A stretch of DNA of 64,000 nt from contig DASRDS010000204.1 in the NCBI GenBank assembly GCA_035652495.1, forward strand, positions 3,271-67,270, in the 5' to 3' direction. The notes under the pieces were generated by a model, which was given only the letters and a program-made list of their open reading frames with translations, ran no database searches and was not told where the DNA came from. The position numbers and the translations under genes are program-made. Below, in pieces: positions 37,689 through 46,237 of this stretch (position 1 is its first letter; each line of letters starts with the position of its first letter). The DNA comes from DASRDS01 sp035652495. GTDB taxonomy: Bacteria > Gemmatimonadota > Gemmatimonadetes > Gemmatimonadales > Gemmatimonadaceae.

Positions 37689-40418
37689 TTACGTCGTCCG
37701 CACGCCGTGAGCGAACCCGGCCTGCTTGCCTGACTGGAGAGCCCGTTCGGCGTCCAGCACGCCGTACAACTGGATGAGTTTGGCCACGAGCCCGGTCCAT
37801 CCGGTCTGATGGCTGGCGCCGAGGCCGGCGCCGTTGTCGCCGTGGAAGTACTCGTAGAACAAGATGTGGTCGCGCCAGTGCGGATCGGTCTGGAACTTCT
37901 CGGTACCGCCGTAGACCGGCCGCCGGCCGTGTGCGTCGCGTGTGAAGATCCGTGTAAGCCGGGCGGCGATTTCCTGGCTCACTTCGAAGAGGTTCATCTG
38001 CTTCCCCGACCCGGTGGGGCATTCGATGGTGAAGTTGTCGCCGTAGTACAGATAGAAGTTCAGGAGCGCTCTGATCAACATCACGTTGACCGGCATCCAG
38101 ATGGGACCGCGCCAGTTGGAGTTGCCGCCGAACATCCCGGTGTTCGATTCGGCGGGCAGATAGTCCACGCGGTATTCCTGGCCTCCGGCATGGAAGATGT
38201 ACGGGTGCCGCTCGTGGAACTTGGAGAGCGCGCGGATGCCGTAGGGACTCAGGAACTCGTTCTCGTCGAGCATCTTCGTGAGGATCCGGCGCAGCCGCTC
38301 CGGCGTGAGCAGCGCGATCACACCGCGATCGTTCACGCCGAGATGCCCCGGGCCCGTCGGATGCATCGTCGCCGATAGTTCGGGCATCCGGCGCAGCCGC
38401 TCCTGGATCCCGGCCATCGTTCGCGGGACACGCTCCCGCTGCCACTTCTCGATCACCGTGGTGGCGCACAGCGGGAGGAGGCCCACCATCGAGCGGACCT
38501 TGAGCCGCCGGGCGCTGCCGTCGGGGAGCCGGAGCAGGTCGTAGTAGAAGCCGTCCTCTTCGTCCCACATGCCGTTCACGCCGGGCCGGTTCATCGCCGC
38601 GGCGATGTAGTAGAAGTGCTCCGCGAACTTGAACACCATGTCTTGGTAGGTGGGGTCGTGCGCGGCGAGCTCAATCGCGAGCTCCAACATGTTCTGGCTG
38701 AAGAGCGCCATCCACGCCGTGCCGTCCGCCTGTTCGAGATGGCCGCCCGTGGGCAGCGGGGCGCTGCGATCGAAGACGCCGATGTTGTCGAGGCCGAGGA
38801 AGCCGCCCTCGAAGACGTTCTTGCCGAAGCGGTCCTTGCGATTGACCCACCAGGTGAAGTTCAGCAGCAGCTTGTTGAAGGTCGACTTGAGGAAGTCCAC
38901 ATCCGCTTCGCCGCGCAGCGCTTGCTCGGTGCGATGGAGGAACAGCGTCGCAAAGGCGTGAACCGGGGGGTTGACGTCGCTGAAGTTCCATTCGTACGCG
39001 GGCATCTGGCCGTTGGGATGCATGTACGCGGCGCGGAGCATCAGTTTCATCTGCTCCTTGGCGAAATCCGGGTCCACGATCGAGAGCGGGAGCGTGTGGA
39101 AGGCGAGGTCCCAGGCCGCGTACCAGGGGTACTCCCACTTGTCGGGCATCGAGATGATGTCCCGGTTCAGCATGTGGTACCACTCCGAGTTCCGGGCCAT
39201 TCGATAACCGTGATGGAGGGGATTGGAGTGGTGCTCGTCCAGCCAGTTGTCGCCGTCGAAGAAGAAGAACTGCTTGCTCCACAGCATGCCGGCGATCGCT
39301 TGACGCATCACGCTGGCCGCGTCTTGACTCACGGATGGCGGCGTCACCGACTGGTAGAATTCGTCCGCCTCACGAAGCCTGACCGCGAAGGTGTCGTCGA
39401 ACGACGTTCCGAACGCCTGACCCTTCTGGTCGAGGGCACTGCTCGAGAGCCGCAGGCGAATCACGCGCGTCTCGCCGGCGCCGATCGTGACGTAGTAGTG
39501 CGCGGCAACCTTGGTGCCCTGCTTGTCTGGATTCACGACGTCCTGACGGCCCTGCACCACGCAGTCGTTGATGCCGTCCTTGACGTAGGGGCTCTCGTTC
39601 TTGGTGCCGAACAGCCGCGCGTGGTTGGTTTCGTTCTCGGTGAAGAGCAGCGGCACGTCCCCTTCGCACGACAGGACGAAGGTCCCGAACAGGGAATGCG
39701 CCGCGGCCGCCACCGTGACGCCGGAGGGTGCCTCGATCTGTTCGATCTGCGGCTTCTCGGGAGCCCTGTTCGATTCCGCAATCCACTTCGACCAGTCGTT
39801 GCGGAACCACAGCGTCGGCAGCAGGTGCAGATCGGCCGCGTCCGGTCCGCGGTTGGCCGCTGTGATGCGCACGAGAATGTCTTCGGCGGCGCCCTTGGCG
39901 TACTCCACGAAGACGTCGAAATAGCGGTCGTCGTGGAAGACGCCCGTGTCGAGGAGCTCGTACTCCATGTCGTCGCGCGTGCGCCGGCGGTTCGTCTCGA
40001 TCAAGTCGGCGTAGGGATAGGCGGCCTGCGGGTATTTGTAGAGGTACTTCATGTACGAGTGCGTCGGCGTGCTATCGAGGTAGAAGTAGTACTCCTTCAC
40101 GTCCTCGCCGTGGTTGCCTTCGCTGTTGGTCAACCCGAAGAGCCGCTCCTTGAGAATCGGGTCCTTGCCGTTCCAGAGGGCCAGACTGAAGCAGAGTCGC
40201 TGCTGGTCGTCGGAAATGCCCGCGATGCCGTCCTCGCCCCAGCGGTAGGCGCGCGAGCGGGCATGATCATGCGTGAAGAAATTCCAGGCGTCACCGCTCG
40301 GGCTGTAGTCCTCGCGCACGGTGCCCCACTGGCGTTCGCTGAGGTACGGTCCCCACTTCTTCCACGCGATGGTGCCTGTCCGCGCTTCTTCGAGCCGACG
40401 TTGTTCAGCGGTCACCAT
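37689..40418 (-). CDS. GH63/MGH1-like glucosidase
   Basis: 909 aa, cytosolic (no signal). The N-terminal beta-sandwich includes GEDGIAGISDDQQRLCFSLA and EGNHGEDVKEYYFYLD. The C-terminal (alpha/alpha)6 barrel includes YAAWDLAFHTLPLSIVDPDF, where Asp is the probable acid, and NSNWRGPIWMPVNVMLIRAL and a C-terminal HPYIFHAGGQEYRVDYLPAE. The family covers mannosyl-oligosaccharide glucosidases and bacterial enzymes acting on glucosylglycerate or related compatible solutes. Neighbouring GlgX and MscS genes fit storage-glucan or osmolyte metabolism. Exact substrate unknown. Confidence 0.85.
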   Translation of the reverse strand: MVTAEQRRLEEARTGTIAWKKWGPYLSERQWGTVREDYSPSGDAWNFFTHDHARSRAYRWGEDGIAGISDDQQRLCFSLALWNGKDPILKERLFGLTNSEGNHGEDVKEYYFYLDSTPTHSYMKYLYKYPQAAYPYADLIETNRRRTRDDMEYELLDTGVFHDDRYFDVFVEYAKGAAEDILVRITAANRGPDAADLHLLPTLWFRNDWSKWIAESNRAPEKPQIEQIEAPSGVTVAAAAHSLFGTFVLSCEGDVPLLFTENETNHARLFGTKNESPYVKDGINDCVVQGRQDVVNPDKQGTKVAAHYYVTIGAGETRVIRLRLSSSALDQKGQAFGTSFDDTFAVRLREADEFYQSVTPPSVSQDAASVMRQAIAGMLWSKQFFFFDGDNWLDEHHSNPLHHGYRMARNSEWYHMLNRDIISMPDKWEYPWYAAWDLAFHTLPLSIVDPDFAKEQMKLMLRAAYMHPNGQMPAYEWNFSDVNPPVHAFATLFLHRTEQALRGEADVDFLKSTFNKLLLNFTWWVNRKDRFGKNVFEGGFLGLDNIGVFDRSAPLPTGGHLEQADGTAWMALFSQNMLELAIELAAHDPTYQDMVFKFAEHFYYIAAAMNRPGVNGMWDEEDGFYYDLLRLPDGSARRLKVRSMVGLLPLCATTVIEKWQRERVPRTMAGIQERLRRMPELSATMHPTGPGHLGVNDRGVIALLTPERLRRILTKMLDENEFLSPYGIRALSKFHERHPYIFHAGGQEYRVDYLPAESNTGMFGGNSNWRGPIWMPVNVMLIRALLNFYLYYGDNFTIECPTGSGKQMNLFEVSQEIAARLTRIFTRDAHGRRPVYGGTEKFQTDPHWRDHILFYEYFHGDNGAGLGASHQTGWTGLVAKLIQLYGVLDAERALQSGKQAGFAHGVRTT

Positions 40419-40586
40419 AGATCCCTCTCTGGTCCACTTGAAAAGCCGTGCGCCGCGGGACGTTGCGCCGGACGAACGGACATACGTTCACCCAGTACAA
40501 GGATAGAAAGACATGCCCGCAGGCACTATGCAGTTTCGGCACGGAATGCGTCGGTCGATTCGTCGCGTCGCGCCTGCGGCGCATTT

Positions 40587-40904
40587 ATGGAAGGACTACC
40601 GGAGGCGGATGAAGGAAGCGCTCGGATCCCGCTGCGGAACGGCAGGATCCGCCTGGACGTCATCGGCGTGAACCGCACCGCATCGGCAATCCGCGAGCAG
40701 CTTCAGGCTCGTGCGCACGACTCCGGAAAACAAGAAGCCAACGCACAAATGCCGTTCGAGATCGAGAACGAGGCCGATATTTCGTGGGAGGATTCAAGGA
40801 CTGGCGTCTACGACAACCAGGAAGGCCGTGTGATGTTCATGGAGACGCGACGTAACGAGAAGATCCAAACAAGACCGGCGGGCTCACGATGGAAACGGTT
40901 ATGA
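40587..40904 (+). CDS. Hypothetical protein
   Basis: 105 aa from ATG 40587 (MEGLPEADEGSARIPLRNGR). It is hydrophilic and acidic in the middle (MPFEIENEADISWEDSR) and has no recognised domain. It lies between the GH63-like gene and a recombinase remnant and could itself be a fragment; the last ~15 codons look non-coding. Confidence 0.35.
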   Translation: MEGLPEADEGSARIPLRNGRIRLDVIGVNRTASAIREQLQARAHDSGKQEANAQMPFEIENEADISWEDSRTGVYDNQEGRVMFMETRRNEKIQTRPAGSRWKRL

Positions 40905-41009
40905 ACGGCTTGAACAGCTCGGTATCGTCCTTCAGAACCGCCGTCATCACGCGCGCGAAGGCTTTGTCGTGCTCGATCCGAGCGTTCTGCTTGTTGGAGT
41001 TCTGCTTGG

Positions 41010-41195
41010 CGTTCTGGTGTTACGCGAAATCCGCACGACCAAGCGAAATTGGTCAAGACGCTGCTATCGAACCGCACGTTCGACCGCGGAAGTCTCACGC
41101 CCACATACGTTAAGCCGTTCGATCTCTTCGTTGGTGGTGCGAAAACTGGGGATTGGCTCCTCAGGTTGGACTCGAACCAACAACCCTCCGGTTAA
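41010..41195 (+). pseudogene. Recombinase C-terminal remnant reading into tRNA fragment
   Basis: 62 codons: NPHDQAKLVKTLLSNRTFDR, then GSLTPTYVKPFDLFVGGAKT, GDWLLRLDSNQQPSG and stop. The SNxTFxxGxLTPTYxKPFDL pattern resembles the C-terminus of large serine recombinases. The last ~15 codons are the reverse complement of the tRNA-Asn 3' half, so this product tail is created by the attachment site. Upstream sequence does not continue the recombinase. Confidence 0.5.
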
Positions 41196-41198
41196 CAG
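41146..41198 (-). repeat. tRNA-Asn 3'-half attachment-site fragment, copy B
   Basis: The 53 bp are identical to 27307-27359 and in the same orientation, 13.8 kb apart. The tRNA portion is 41154-41198, from the anticodon loop to CCA. No 5' half adjoins it. Copies A and B may be the ends of a composite integrated segment. Confidence 0.85.
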
Positions 41199-41280
41199 CT
41201 TAACCTCGGTCTTCGGCTCGGCGGCTTTTCGTGGGTTTGCTGGGGCAAGACGATGCTGTTACCCGGTGGGCGGCGCCAAA

Positions 41281-41300
41281 TTGATCACAGATTGATCACA
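41281..41300. repeat. Paired TTGATCACA direct repeat (possible recombinase site)
   Basis: Two TTGATCACA units 2 bp apart lie between tRNA fragment B and the excisionase-like gene. Paired 9-bp repeats of this kind are often found at tyrosine-recombinase attachment regions. No second copy of the pair is seen in the window. Confidence 0.4.
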
Positions 41301-41431
41301 CCGGCGAAGCGGCGGGGTCGTCGTAGGCACGGCGTAACGGTTCCGCTACAGCTCGGCAGCGGACGCGCTCCTTGGCCGGCCATCCGGACATCGGGTGCGT
41401 CCAATCTCTTGTCAGGACGCCCTGAACCCCG

Positions 41432-41710
41432 ATGCCGCCCGACGCCTGGAAGCAACGGCAAGCAGTCCAAGTGTCACCCGAGCTTGCGCAGCGCGGAGCG
41501 CGGGTCGGTGTCGATGCGGTGCTGACGGTCGACGAAGTCGCCGAGCTCCTGAAGGTCACAAGGAGCTGGGTGTACGAGCACACCCGCACGAGAGGAACAC
41601 CCAAGAGCGAGCGTCTGCCGCACATCAAGTTGGGGAAGTACGTCCGCTTCGAGCCGGCGGCGCTTCGAGCGTTTGTCGAACGCAAGCGAGGGTTAAACGA
41701 CTGGCGCTGA
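41432..41710 (+). CDS. Excisionase-like helix-turn-helix protein
   Basis: 92 aa with a C-terminal HTH_17/excisionase domain: LTVDEVAELLKVTRSWVYEH, then TRGTPKSERLPHIKLGKYVR and FEPAALRAFVERK. Such proteins bend DNA at att sites to direct excision, or act as small repressors. It lies close to tRNA fragment B and the TTGATCACA pair, so it is probably the surviving xis of an integrative element whose integrase is lost. Confidence 0.8.
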   Translation: MPPDAWKQRQAVQVSPELAQRGARVGVDAVLTVDEVAELLKVTRSWVYEHTRTRGTPKSERLPHIKLGKYVRFEPAALRAFVERKRGLNDWR

Positions 41711-41858
41711 AATTGTTCTCGATTGTTCATGGATTTGAGTTTGGGCTTCCGACGCGCTAGCGACCGTCACAGGATCTCGTTGATTCCTCGTGCCTCGGAG
41801 CTCGGTTCGCGTGGCGTGTCGGAAGTCCAAGGCTTCGCTGACCTGCCCCCAAAATCCG

Positions 41859-42758
41859 CTACACGGATAGTGTGAGGGCCTCGGGTTTTGGGTTTTCGTT
41901 TTCCTCGTCAGGGCGAGCCGGCGCCAGCCGGCGAGCCCCCTCAGTGATCCTGGCAAACTGCTCCGGCGTGGCCCCGTTGAGCGAGCTGTGCGGCCGGACG
42001 GTGTTGTAATCGACGCGCCAGCGTTCGATCACCTCCTTCGCATCGACGAGATTCACAAACCAGTGCTCGTTGAGGCACTCGTCGCGAAACTTCCCGTTGA
42101 AGCTTTCGACGTACGCGTTCTCGATCGGCTTGCCGGGCCGAATGAAGCGCAGCGTCACGCCGTGCGCGTAGGCCCAGGCGTCGAGCGTGCGCCCGGCAAA
42201 CTCCGGCCCGTTGTCGACGACGATCGTCTGCGGCAGGCCCATCGCCGCGTGCAGTCGATCGAGGACCCGTGCGACGCGCAGGCCGGGCAGCGAGCGGTCG
42301 ACTTCAATCGCGACGCACTCGCGTGTGAAATCGTCGACGATGTTCAGCGTGCGAAAGCCGCGGCCGTCGGCCAGCGTGTCCACCGTGAAATCCATCGACC
42401 ATCGTTCGCGTCGTTGACTCGGGACCGGCAGCGGCGCGCGCTCGGCGCGGGTCAGCCGCTTCCGCCTTCGACGCCGCACCTGCAGGCCGGCCGCGCGGTA
42501 GATGCGATGCACGCGCTTGTGGTTCACGACCAGACCTTCACGCTCGAGCAGAATGTGCAACCGGCGGTAGCCGAAGCGTGCTCGCGCTGCAGCGTGCGCC
42601 TGCAACCGCGCCAGCACGTGCACGTTCGTCGCGCTCATGCGCCGCTCGTACCGCCAGGTCGCCGTGCTGAGCCCGACGAGCCGACACGACCGCCGTAGAC
42701 TCGTCCCGCGCGTCCGCAGCCACCCCACCGCCTCGCGCCGAGCGATAGGGCCTACCAC
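41859..42758 (-). CDS. IS3-family transposase OrfB (DDE integrase)
   Basis: 299 aa with HTH_21 N-terminal region (SLRRSCRLVGLSTATWRYER) and rve core: MDFTVDTLADGRGFRTLNIV (first Asp), VVDNGPEFAG (second Asp) and ENAYVESFNGKFRDECLNEH (Glu). It ends in RPHSSLNGATPEQFA and a short tail. All three catalytic acids are present. Normally made as an OrfAB fusion by -1 frameshifting on the A6G at about 42757-42763. Confidence 0.92.
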   Translation of the reverse strand: MVGPIARREAVGWLRTRGTSLRRSCRLVGLSTATWRYERRMSATNVHVLARLQAHAAARARFGYRRLHILLEREGLVVNHKRVHRIYRAAGLQVRRRRRKRLTRAERAPLPVPSQRRERWSMDFTVDTLADGRGFRTLNIVDDFTRECVAIEVDRSLPGLRVARVLDRLHAAMGLPQTIVVDNGPEFAGRTLDAWAYAHGVTLRFIRPGKPIENAYVESFNGKFRDECLNEHWFVNLVDAKEVIERWRVDYNTVRPHSSLNGATPEQFARITEGARRLAPARPDEENENPKPEALTLSV

Positions 42759-42784
42759 TTTTTTGCGACGACCGCCTTGAGCGC

Positions 42785-43018
42785 CTAGATGTCGAGCGTC
42801 TGCTCGGCGACGATGTGTTTCAGCCGACGGTTCTCGTCCTCGACTTGCTTCAGGCGCTGCAGCTCACTGAGCTCCATCCCGCCGTACTTTGCCTTCCAGC
42901 GGTAGTACGTCTGCTCGGTGATGCCGTGCACCCGACACAGGTCCGCGACCTTGCGTCCGGCCTCGCCCTCTTTGACGATCGCCAGGATCTGCTCGTCGGT
43001 GAACTTGCTCCGTTTCAT
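42785..43018 (-). CDS. IS3-family OrfA with in-frame TAG before the slippery site
   Basis: 77 aa from ATG 43018: MKRSKFTDEQILAIVKEGEA (HTH_8), a leucine-zipper-like part and HIVAEQTLDI, then TAG at 42785-42787. Beyond the TAG the same frame continues ALKAVVAKKW to the expected stop at ~42752, across AAAAAAG. The TAG therefore replaces the usual Gln or similar codon and precludes normal OrfAB synthesis unless suppressed. Confidence 0.85.
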   Translation of the reverse strand: MKRSKFTDEQILAIVKEGEAGRKVADLCRVHGITEQTYYRWKAKYGGMELSELQRLKQVEDENRRLKHIVAEQTLDI

Positions 43019-43322
43019 CGGTCCTCCTCGAACGGAGGGCCTCATTCTATGGCGTGGTGGATTTCGGGGGGCAGGTCAGCGTCCGATGCCGACGCGCGCC
43101 GACTTCATACGAAATCGCCATCGTGTACACGATTCGAGGACGGCTCCTGCGCATCGCGATAACTTCTTCGTCAGTCATCGATGGCGGATGAGCATTACGT
43201 TCGCAACACCAGAGCCGCCTAAGACCCACACCGTCGCTCGAGTTCTGTTACATGATCTCGCGTCGCACTTCGTCCCGCCGATTTAAAACATGATTCGCTA
43301 CGATTGGTGCCAGATTTGAGGT

Positions 43323-44210
43323 TCACGGAGTTGTGTCAAACGTCGAAGCGCTGTCCCACTTCATCTTGGTCGAGTACCGCTCAGCCTTCCGACGAAACAT
43401 GTCACGCACGTCACCTCCGATCGATGTGCGCCACTGTCCGCACGTTCCGCGCCGGAAGAACTGGCCGGTACCAGACAACCTCATTTCCGCGAATGGATCC
43501 AGTTTTGACTCGATCGCCCTCAACGCGGAGAGAGTCGTGTTAGCGCATATCTCATCGCATCGCTCGCGGTCGATATCCGTCTCGCAGAATCTGGAGATTC
43601 TGCCTAGCTCTGTTGCAGGATCCGCAAGCAAACTCTCATAAGACACGACCAGCAAGCGCAGTGACGACCGATTGTCTACCCAGGTGTAGAGGTGTTCGAA
43701 CCAATCGCCTGGATCAACTCCGCCTTTAATAAAGGCTGTCGCAAACTCGTCGATACTCGCACGAAACGTCGGATCTCTGCGGTGTTGGTGAAAGTAGGAC
43801 ACTGCGACATCCAGTCCATGCCGAACGACGTATATGTACTTACCTGGCCCCTTCGGAGTGTTCCGGTAATGGAGATGAGTCTTGAATAATCTCGTTCCGG
43901 CGATATCATCAATGCTGCCTGACGGTTCCAGAGACGACAGCTTGGACTCGATGAAATGCACGCGAGTGCCGATATGTGTGAGCCCTTCGAGAGCTTCGCC
44001 AGTGCAGAGCTGAAACACAAGGGCTGACATCCATGTAAGCCCAGACTTAGGATATCCAACAATGAACAGATCGTTTAAAGCTCCACGATAGGCAGCGTTG
44101 TGCCGCTGCCATCTCGCATTCCAAGACGCCTGGTGACACCGCCGTGCCAGGCGGTTTGCACCAATGGCCACCGCGCGCAGCGATCGCAGCTTCAAGGCAT
44201 ATGCATTCAT
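43323..44210 (-). CDS. PAPS-dependent sulfotransferase
   Basis: 295 aa, start preceded by AAAAGGA. The sulfotransferase (PF00685-like) motifs are all present: 5'-PSB loop YPKSGLTW (53-60), 3'-phosphate motif VVRHGLDVAVSYFHQ, and the C-terminal RRGTCGQWR loop. It transfers sulfate from PAPS to a hydroxyl or amine on carbohydrate, lipid, phenol or tyrosine. It is the last gene of the leftward unit headed by the Cys/Tyr-rich peptide, so tyrosine sulfation of that peptide is one hypothesis; the polyketide/fatty acyl product of the rightward genes is another. Spacing to the GNAT gene is 29 bp. Confidence 0.9.
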   Translation of the reverse strand: MNAYALKLRSLRAVAIGANRLARRCHQASWNARWQRHNAAYRGALNDLFIVGYPKSGLTWMSALVFQLCTGEALEGLTHIGTRVHFIESKLSSLEPSGSIDDIAGTRLFKTHLHYRNTPKGPGKYIYVVRHGLDVAVSYFHQHRRDPTFRASIDEFATAFIKGGVDPGDWFEHLYTWVDNRSSLRLLVVSYESLLADPATELGRISRFCETDIDRERCDEICANTTLSALRAIESKLDPFAEMRLSGTGQFFRRGTCGQWRTSIGGDVRDMFRRKAERYSTKMKWDSASTFDTTP

Positions 44211-44239
44211 CGATTATCCTTTTGCGTCTGCCGGCGCCG

Positions 44240-45211
44240 CTATACACGCACCCTCCAGAGTACCTCGGCGTGGTGGCTGCCATGGGCTCGCGCCACGCTG
44301 CCGACGAGCGAACTACGTTCAGCCAGCAACCGCTTTATTCGAATCCTCGTGACGCTCGGGAACTCTCGCGCCACCACGTACCGCCACGAGGTCAACGCCC
44401 ATTCGAGGCCACATTTCCTGAACCTAGGCACCACCGCAAGTCCGATGTGTCTTAGAACGTCTGGTTTTAACGGATCCCACACGAATTCGCTGCACCCAAC
44501 GGTGGCGCCCGTCGTATCACAGGCGACAATCGCAATGCGCTGGATCCCCAATGCCCTAAATCGGCCTTCTTCGCTTCGGATCTCGTGACTAAAATTGAGC
44601 AGGACCGGAGCCACTTGCCGCTGCCGATAGCCGGCAAGGATACTGGCGCGGCAGTGCGCTATACCAGGCAACAGGCGTTCCGGGTACTCGCCGCTCACGA
44701 TCTGGATAGTCACTCCGTCCATCTGCGTTCTCGATTCGTCACTCGTGTCTCGTACTTGTGACAAATCGATTTCGGAGACGATCGAGGTTCGTACCGCGGC
44801 CCAGCCCTGAGCCGAGACAAGGGCCTGGCCGCCAGGGCAATCTGACATCGTGGTGGTTTGGATACTCTTAATTCCGAGTGCGGCCAAGTGGTCGAGCATC
44901 GCCTGGAACACTCGGCCGCCGATGCCCTGGCGGCGGTACGCAAGTCTCACGAAGATCGCCGTATCGCATGGTTCCAGTCGCGATCGAGGGATTGCAGCTC
45001 TACCACCGCCAGCTACGCCATCCGGCGTACGTGCAACCCACAACAGCAATGCGCGGCTCGGCGAGCTATGAGGCAATCGCCGAGCGCAAATAGCGGGATC
45101 AGGGACGGCCGCGGTCGGCCACTGCTCCTGGTATAGCTCGCTCTCGAACTCTCCATGGTGAAGCCGCTCATCGGAATACTCGTCCAATAAGTCGATCTGC
45201 AATTGAGCCAT
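44240..45211 (-). CDS. Double-GNAT N-acetyltransferase
   Basis: 323 aa from ATG 45211 (MAQLQIDLLDEY). Two GNAT domains: the first has the acetyl-CoA motif VRLAYRRQGIGGRVFQAML, the second VVPRFRKCGLEWALTSWRY. In the second the Q/RxxGxG/A loop is altered (RKCGLEW), so it may have lost acetyl-CoA binding, as is common for one half of tandem GNATs. Substrate unknown. It lies 42 bp after the thioredoxin-like gene and before the sulfotransferase in one leftward unit. Confidence 0.82.
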   Translation of the reverse strand: MAQLQIDLLDEYSDERLHHGEFESELYQEQWPTAAVPDPAICARRLPHSSPSRALLLWVARTPDGVAGGGRAAIPRSRLEPCDTAIFVRLAYRRQGIGGRVFQAMLDHLAALGIKSIQTTTMSDCPGGQALVSAQGWAAVRTSIVSEIDLSQVRDTSDESRTQMDGVTIQIVSGEYPERLLPGIAHCRASILAGYRQRQVAPVLLNFSHEIRSEEGRFRALGIQRIAIVACDTTGATVGCSEFVWDPLKPDVLRHIGLAVVPRFRKCGLEWALTSWRYVVAREFPSVTRIRIKRLLAERSSLVGSVARAHGSHHAEVLWRVRV

Positions 45212-45253
45212 TACCAGCAACCTTAGACCGCACAAGTGTTGTGCGATGCGTGG

Positions 45254-45796
45254 CTAATTCACTGACGCCGCGCGTACGGGCCGGTATAAAGCAGCCTCAA
45301 TGTCTTTCTCTCCACTTGCAGGCTTCTTGCCCACCCACAATCCTTCGACAGTGCCTGTTCTATCGACGGCGATCAAGGTCGGCGTGGCCGACACCTTTAT
45401 TTCACTCTCTATCGTATAAGAGACAACCTGGTCTACGACGAGGTGATTATCGTGGAGGTATGCTTCTGTCACGCTAGGAGAGTCGATGCTTACGGCGACA
45501 AGTTTTAGTTGACCCGATCGATGCGCCTGACTGTCGGCGATCCGTCGGTAGAACTCCATGCTCTCGGTGCAGAAGTGGCATGTGCTCCTGACAAACATCA
45601 GCAACGTACGACCGCTATCACTATATTGCACAGCCTCCAGATGCGGAGCAGATTCGCCCGCCTTGTACGATGACACCACATTGCCCGAAGCGGCTGGAGA
45701 CCATTGGCGCTTGATCTGCGGCCCTAGCCACACCGCCATCATCACTGCCACTAACAGCAACATAGCGTTACCCAGAGCATCGAATACGCGTTTCAT
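45254..45796 (-). CDS. Membrane-anchored thioredoxin-like (TlpA/AhpC-TSA) protein
   Basis: 180 aa with one N-terminal transmembrane helix (residues 8-25) and a periplasmic thioredoxin-fold domain. The active site is CHFC (73-76) in MFVRSTCHFCTESMEFY, with the cis-Pro loop in VSATPTLIAVDRTG. It could reduce or exchange disulfides in the envelope. Encoded directly after the 10-Cys peptide gene, which makes the peptide a plausible substrate. Confidence 0.85.
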   Translation of the reverse strand: MKRVFDALGNAMLLLVAVMMAVWLGPQIKRQWSPAASGNVVSSYKAGESAPHLEAVQYSDSGRTLLMFVRSTCHFCTESMEFYRRIADSQAHRSGQLKLVAVSIDSPSVTEAYLHDNHLVVDQVVSYTIESEIKVSATPTLIAVDRTGTVEGLWVGKKPASGEKDIEAALYRPVRAASVN

Positions 45797-45946
45797 GTGC
45801 GGCCCCCTTCGTTACATTTCGACTAGCGCGTAACGCGACAAATACGCGCTCCATGAAGGCTCACGTTGGCGAGTCGGCTGCCTGTCGGCAGACCTCCGAT
45901 CGATACGGCGAACCGACTGGATCGCCGTATCGCTGGTGTGCAACCG

Positions 45947-46237
45947 TCAGTACTTGCAATCGCCGTAGCAGTACACGAAATTGCAGCCGCCACCAATGTA
46001 GCAGCCGTTCGAATCATAGTTGCAGTAAACGCTGTTGACGTACGCCTCGCAGCTACCTCCGAATCCGGAGAACTCCTCACAGAAATACGCCCACGAGGTA
46101 ATACAGTTCTGGGTATCGATCGCGCAGTTGTCAGGCCCGCAATCCATGGCCTGTACCGGAGTAGTCGCAGGCTTACCAAGTAAGGTACCAGCGGCCATTA
46201 CGCCTAACGCCGACAATTTAGAGCGCGTCGTCATCAT
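45947..46237 (-). CDS. Secreted Cys- and Tyr-rich peptide (10 Cys, 8 Tyr)
   Basis: 96 aa with GGAGGG five bases before the ATG. The N-terminal ~30 residues are signal-like (RSKLSALGVMAAGTLLG ... TTPVQA). The remaining ~66 residues contain ten Cys and eight Tyr: DCGPDNCAIDTQNC, CEEFSGFGGSC, VYCNYDSNGCY, GGGCNFVYCYGDCKY. An even Cys number suggests five disulfides; a modified or toxin-like peptide is possible. No family is recognised. It heads the leftward unit with thioredoxin, GNAT and sulfotransferase genes. Confidence 0.72.
   Translation of the reverse strand: MMTTRSKLSALGVMAAGTLLGKPATTPVQAMDCGPDNCAIDTQNCITSWAYFCEEFSGFGGSCEAYVNSVYCNYDSNGCYIGGGCNFVYCYGDCKY

Larger units (their letters stand above)
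41839..43078 (-). mobile_element. IS3-family insertion sequence, 1.24 kb, both ends present
   Basis: Imperfect terminal inverted repeats: the left end starts TGACCTGCCCCCAAAATCC, the right end (reverse complement) TGACCTGCCCCCCGAAATCC. They enclose orfA and orfB in the standard order. Flanking bases (cgc / gcg) do not form a clear direct duplication, so the insertion may be old or rearranged. Confidence 0.88.

Noticed and set aside
38616..40904. A 762-codon frame antisense to the GH63-like gene
   Set aside because: No family features and low-complexity composition over the antisense part; only its last ~105 codons after 40587 are listed, with low confidence.
41836..43081. Target-site duplication flanking the IS3 element
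   Set aside because: The flanking triplets are cgc and gcg, not a direct repeat; a two-base match (gc) is not meaningful.
45947..46237. Calling the Cys-rich peptide a known RiPP class
   Set aside because: No lanthipeptide, sactipeptide, lasso or Nif11/NHLP leader or enzyme is present; only the Cys/Tyr content and neighbours suggest modification.
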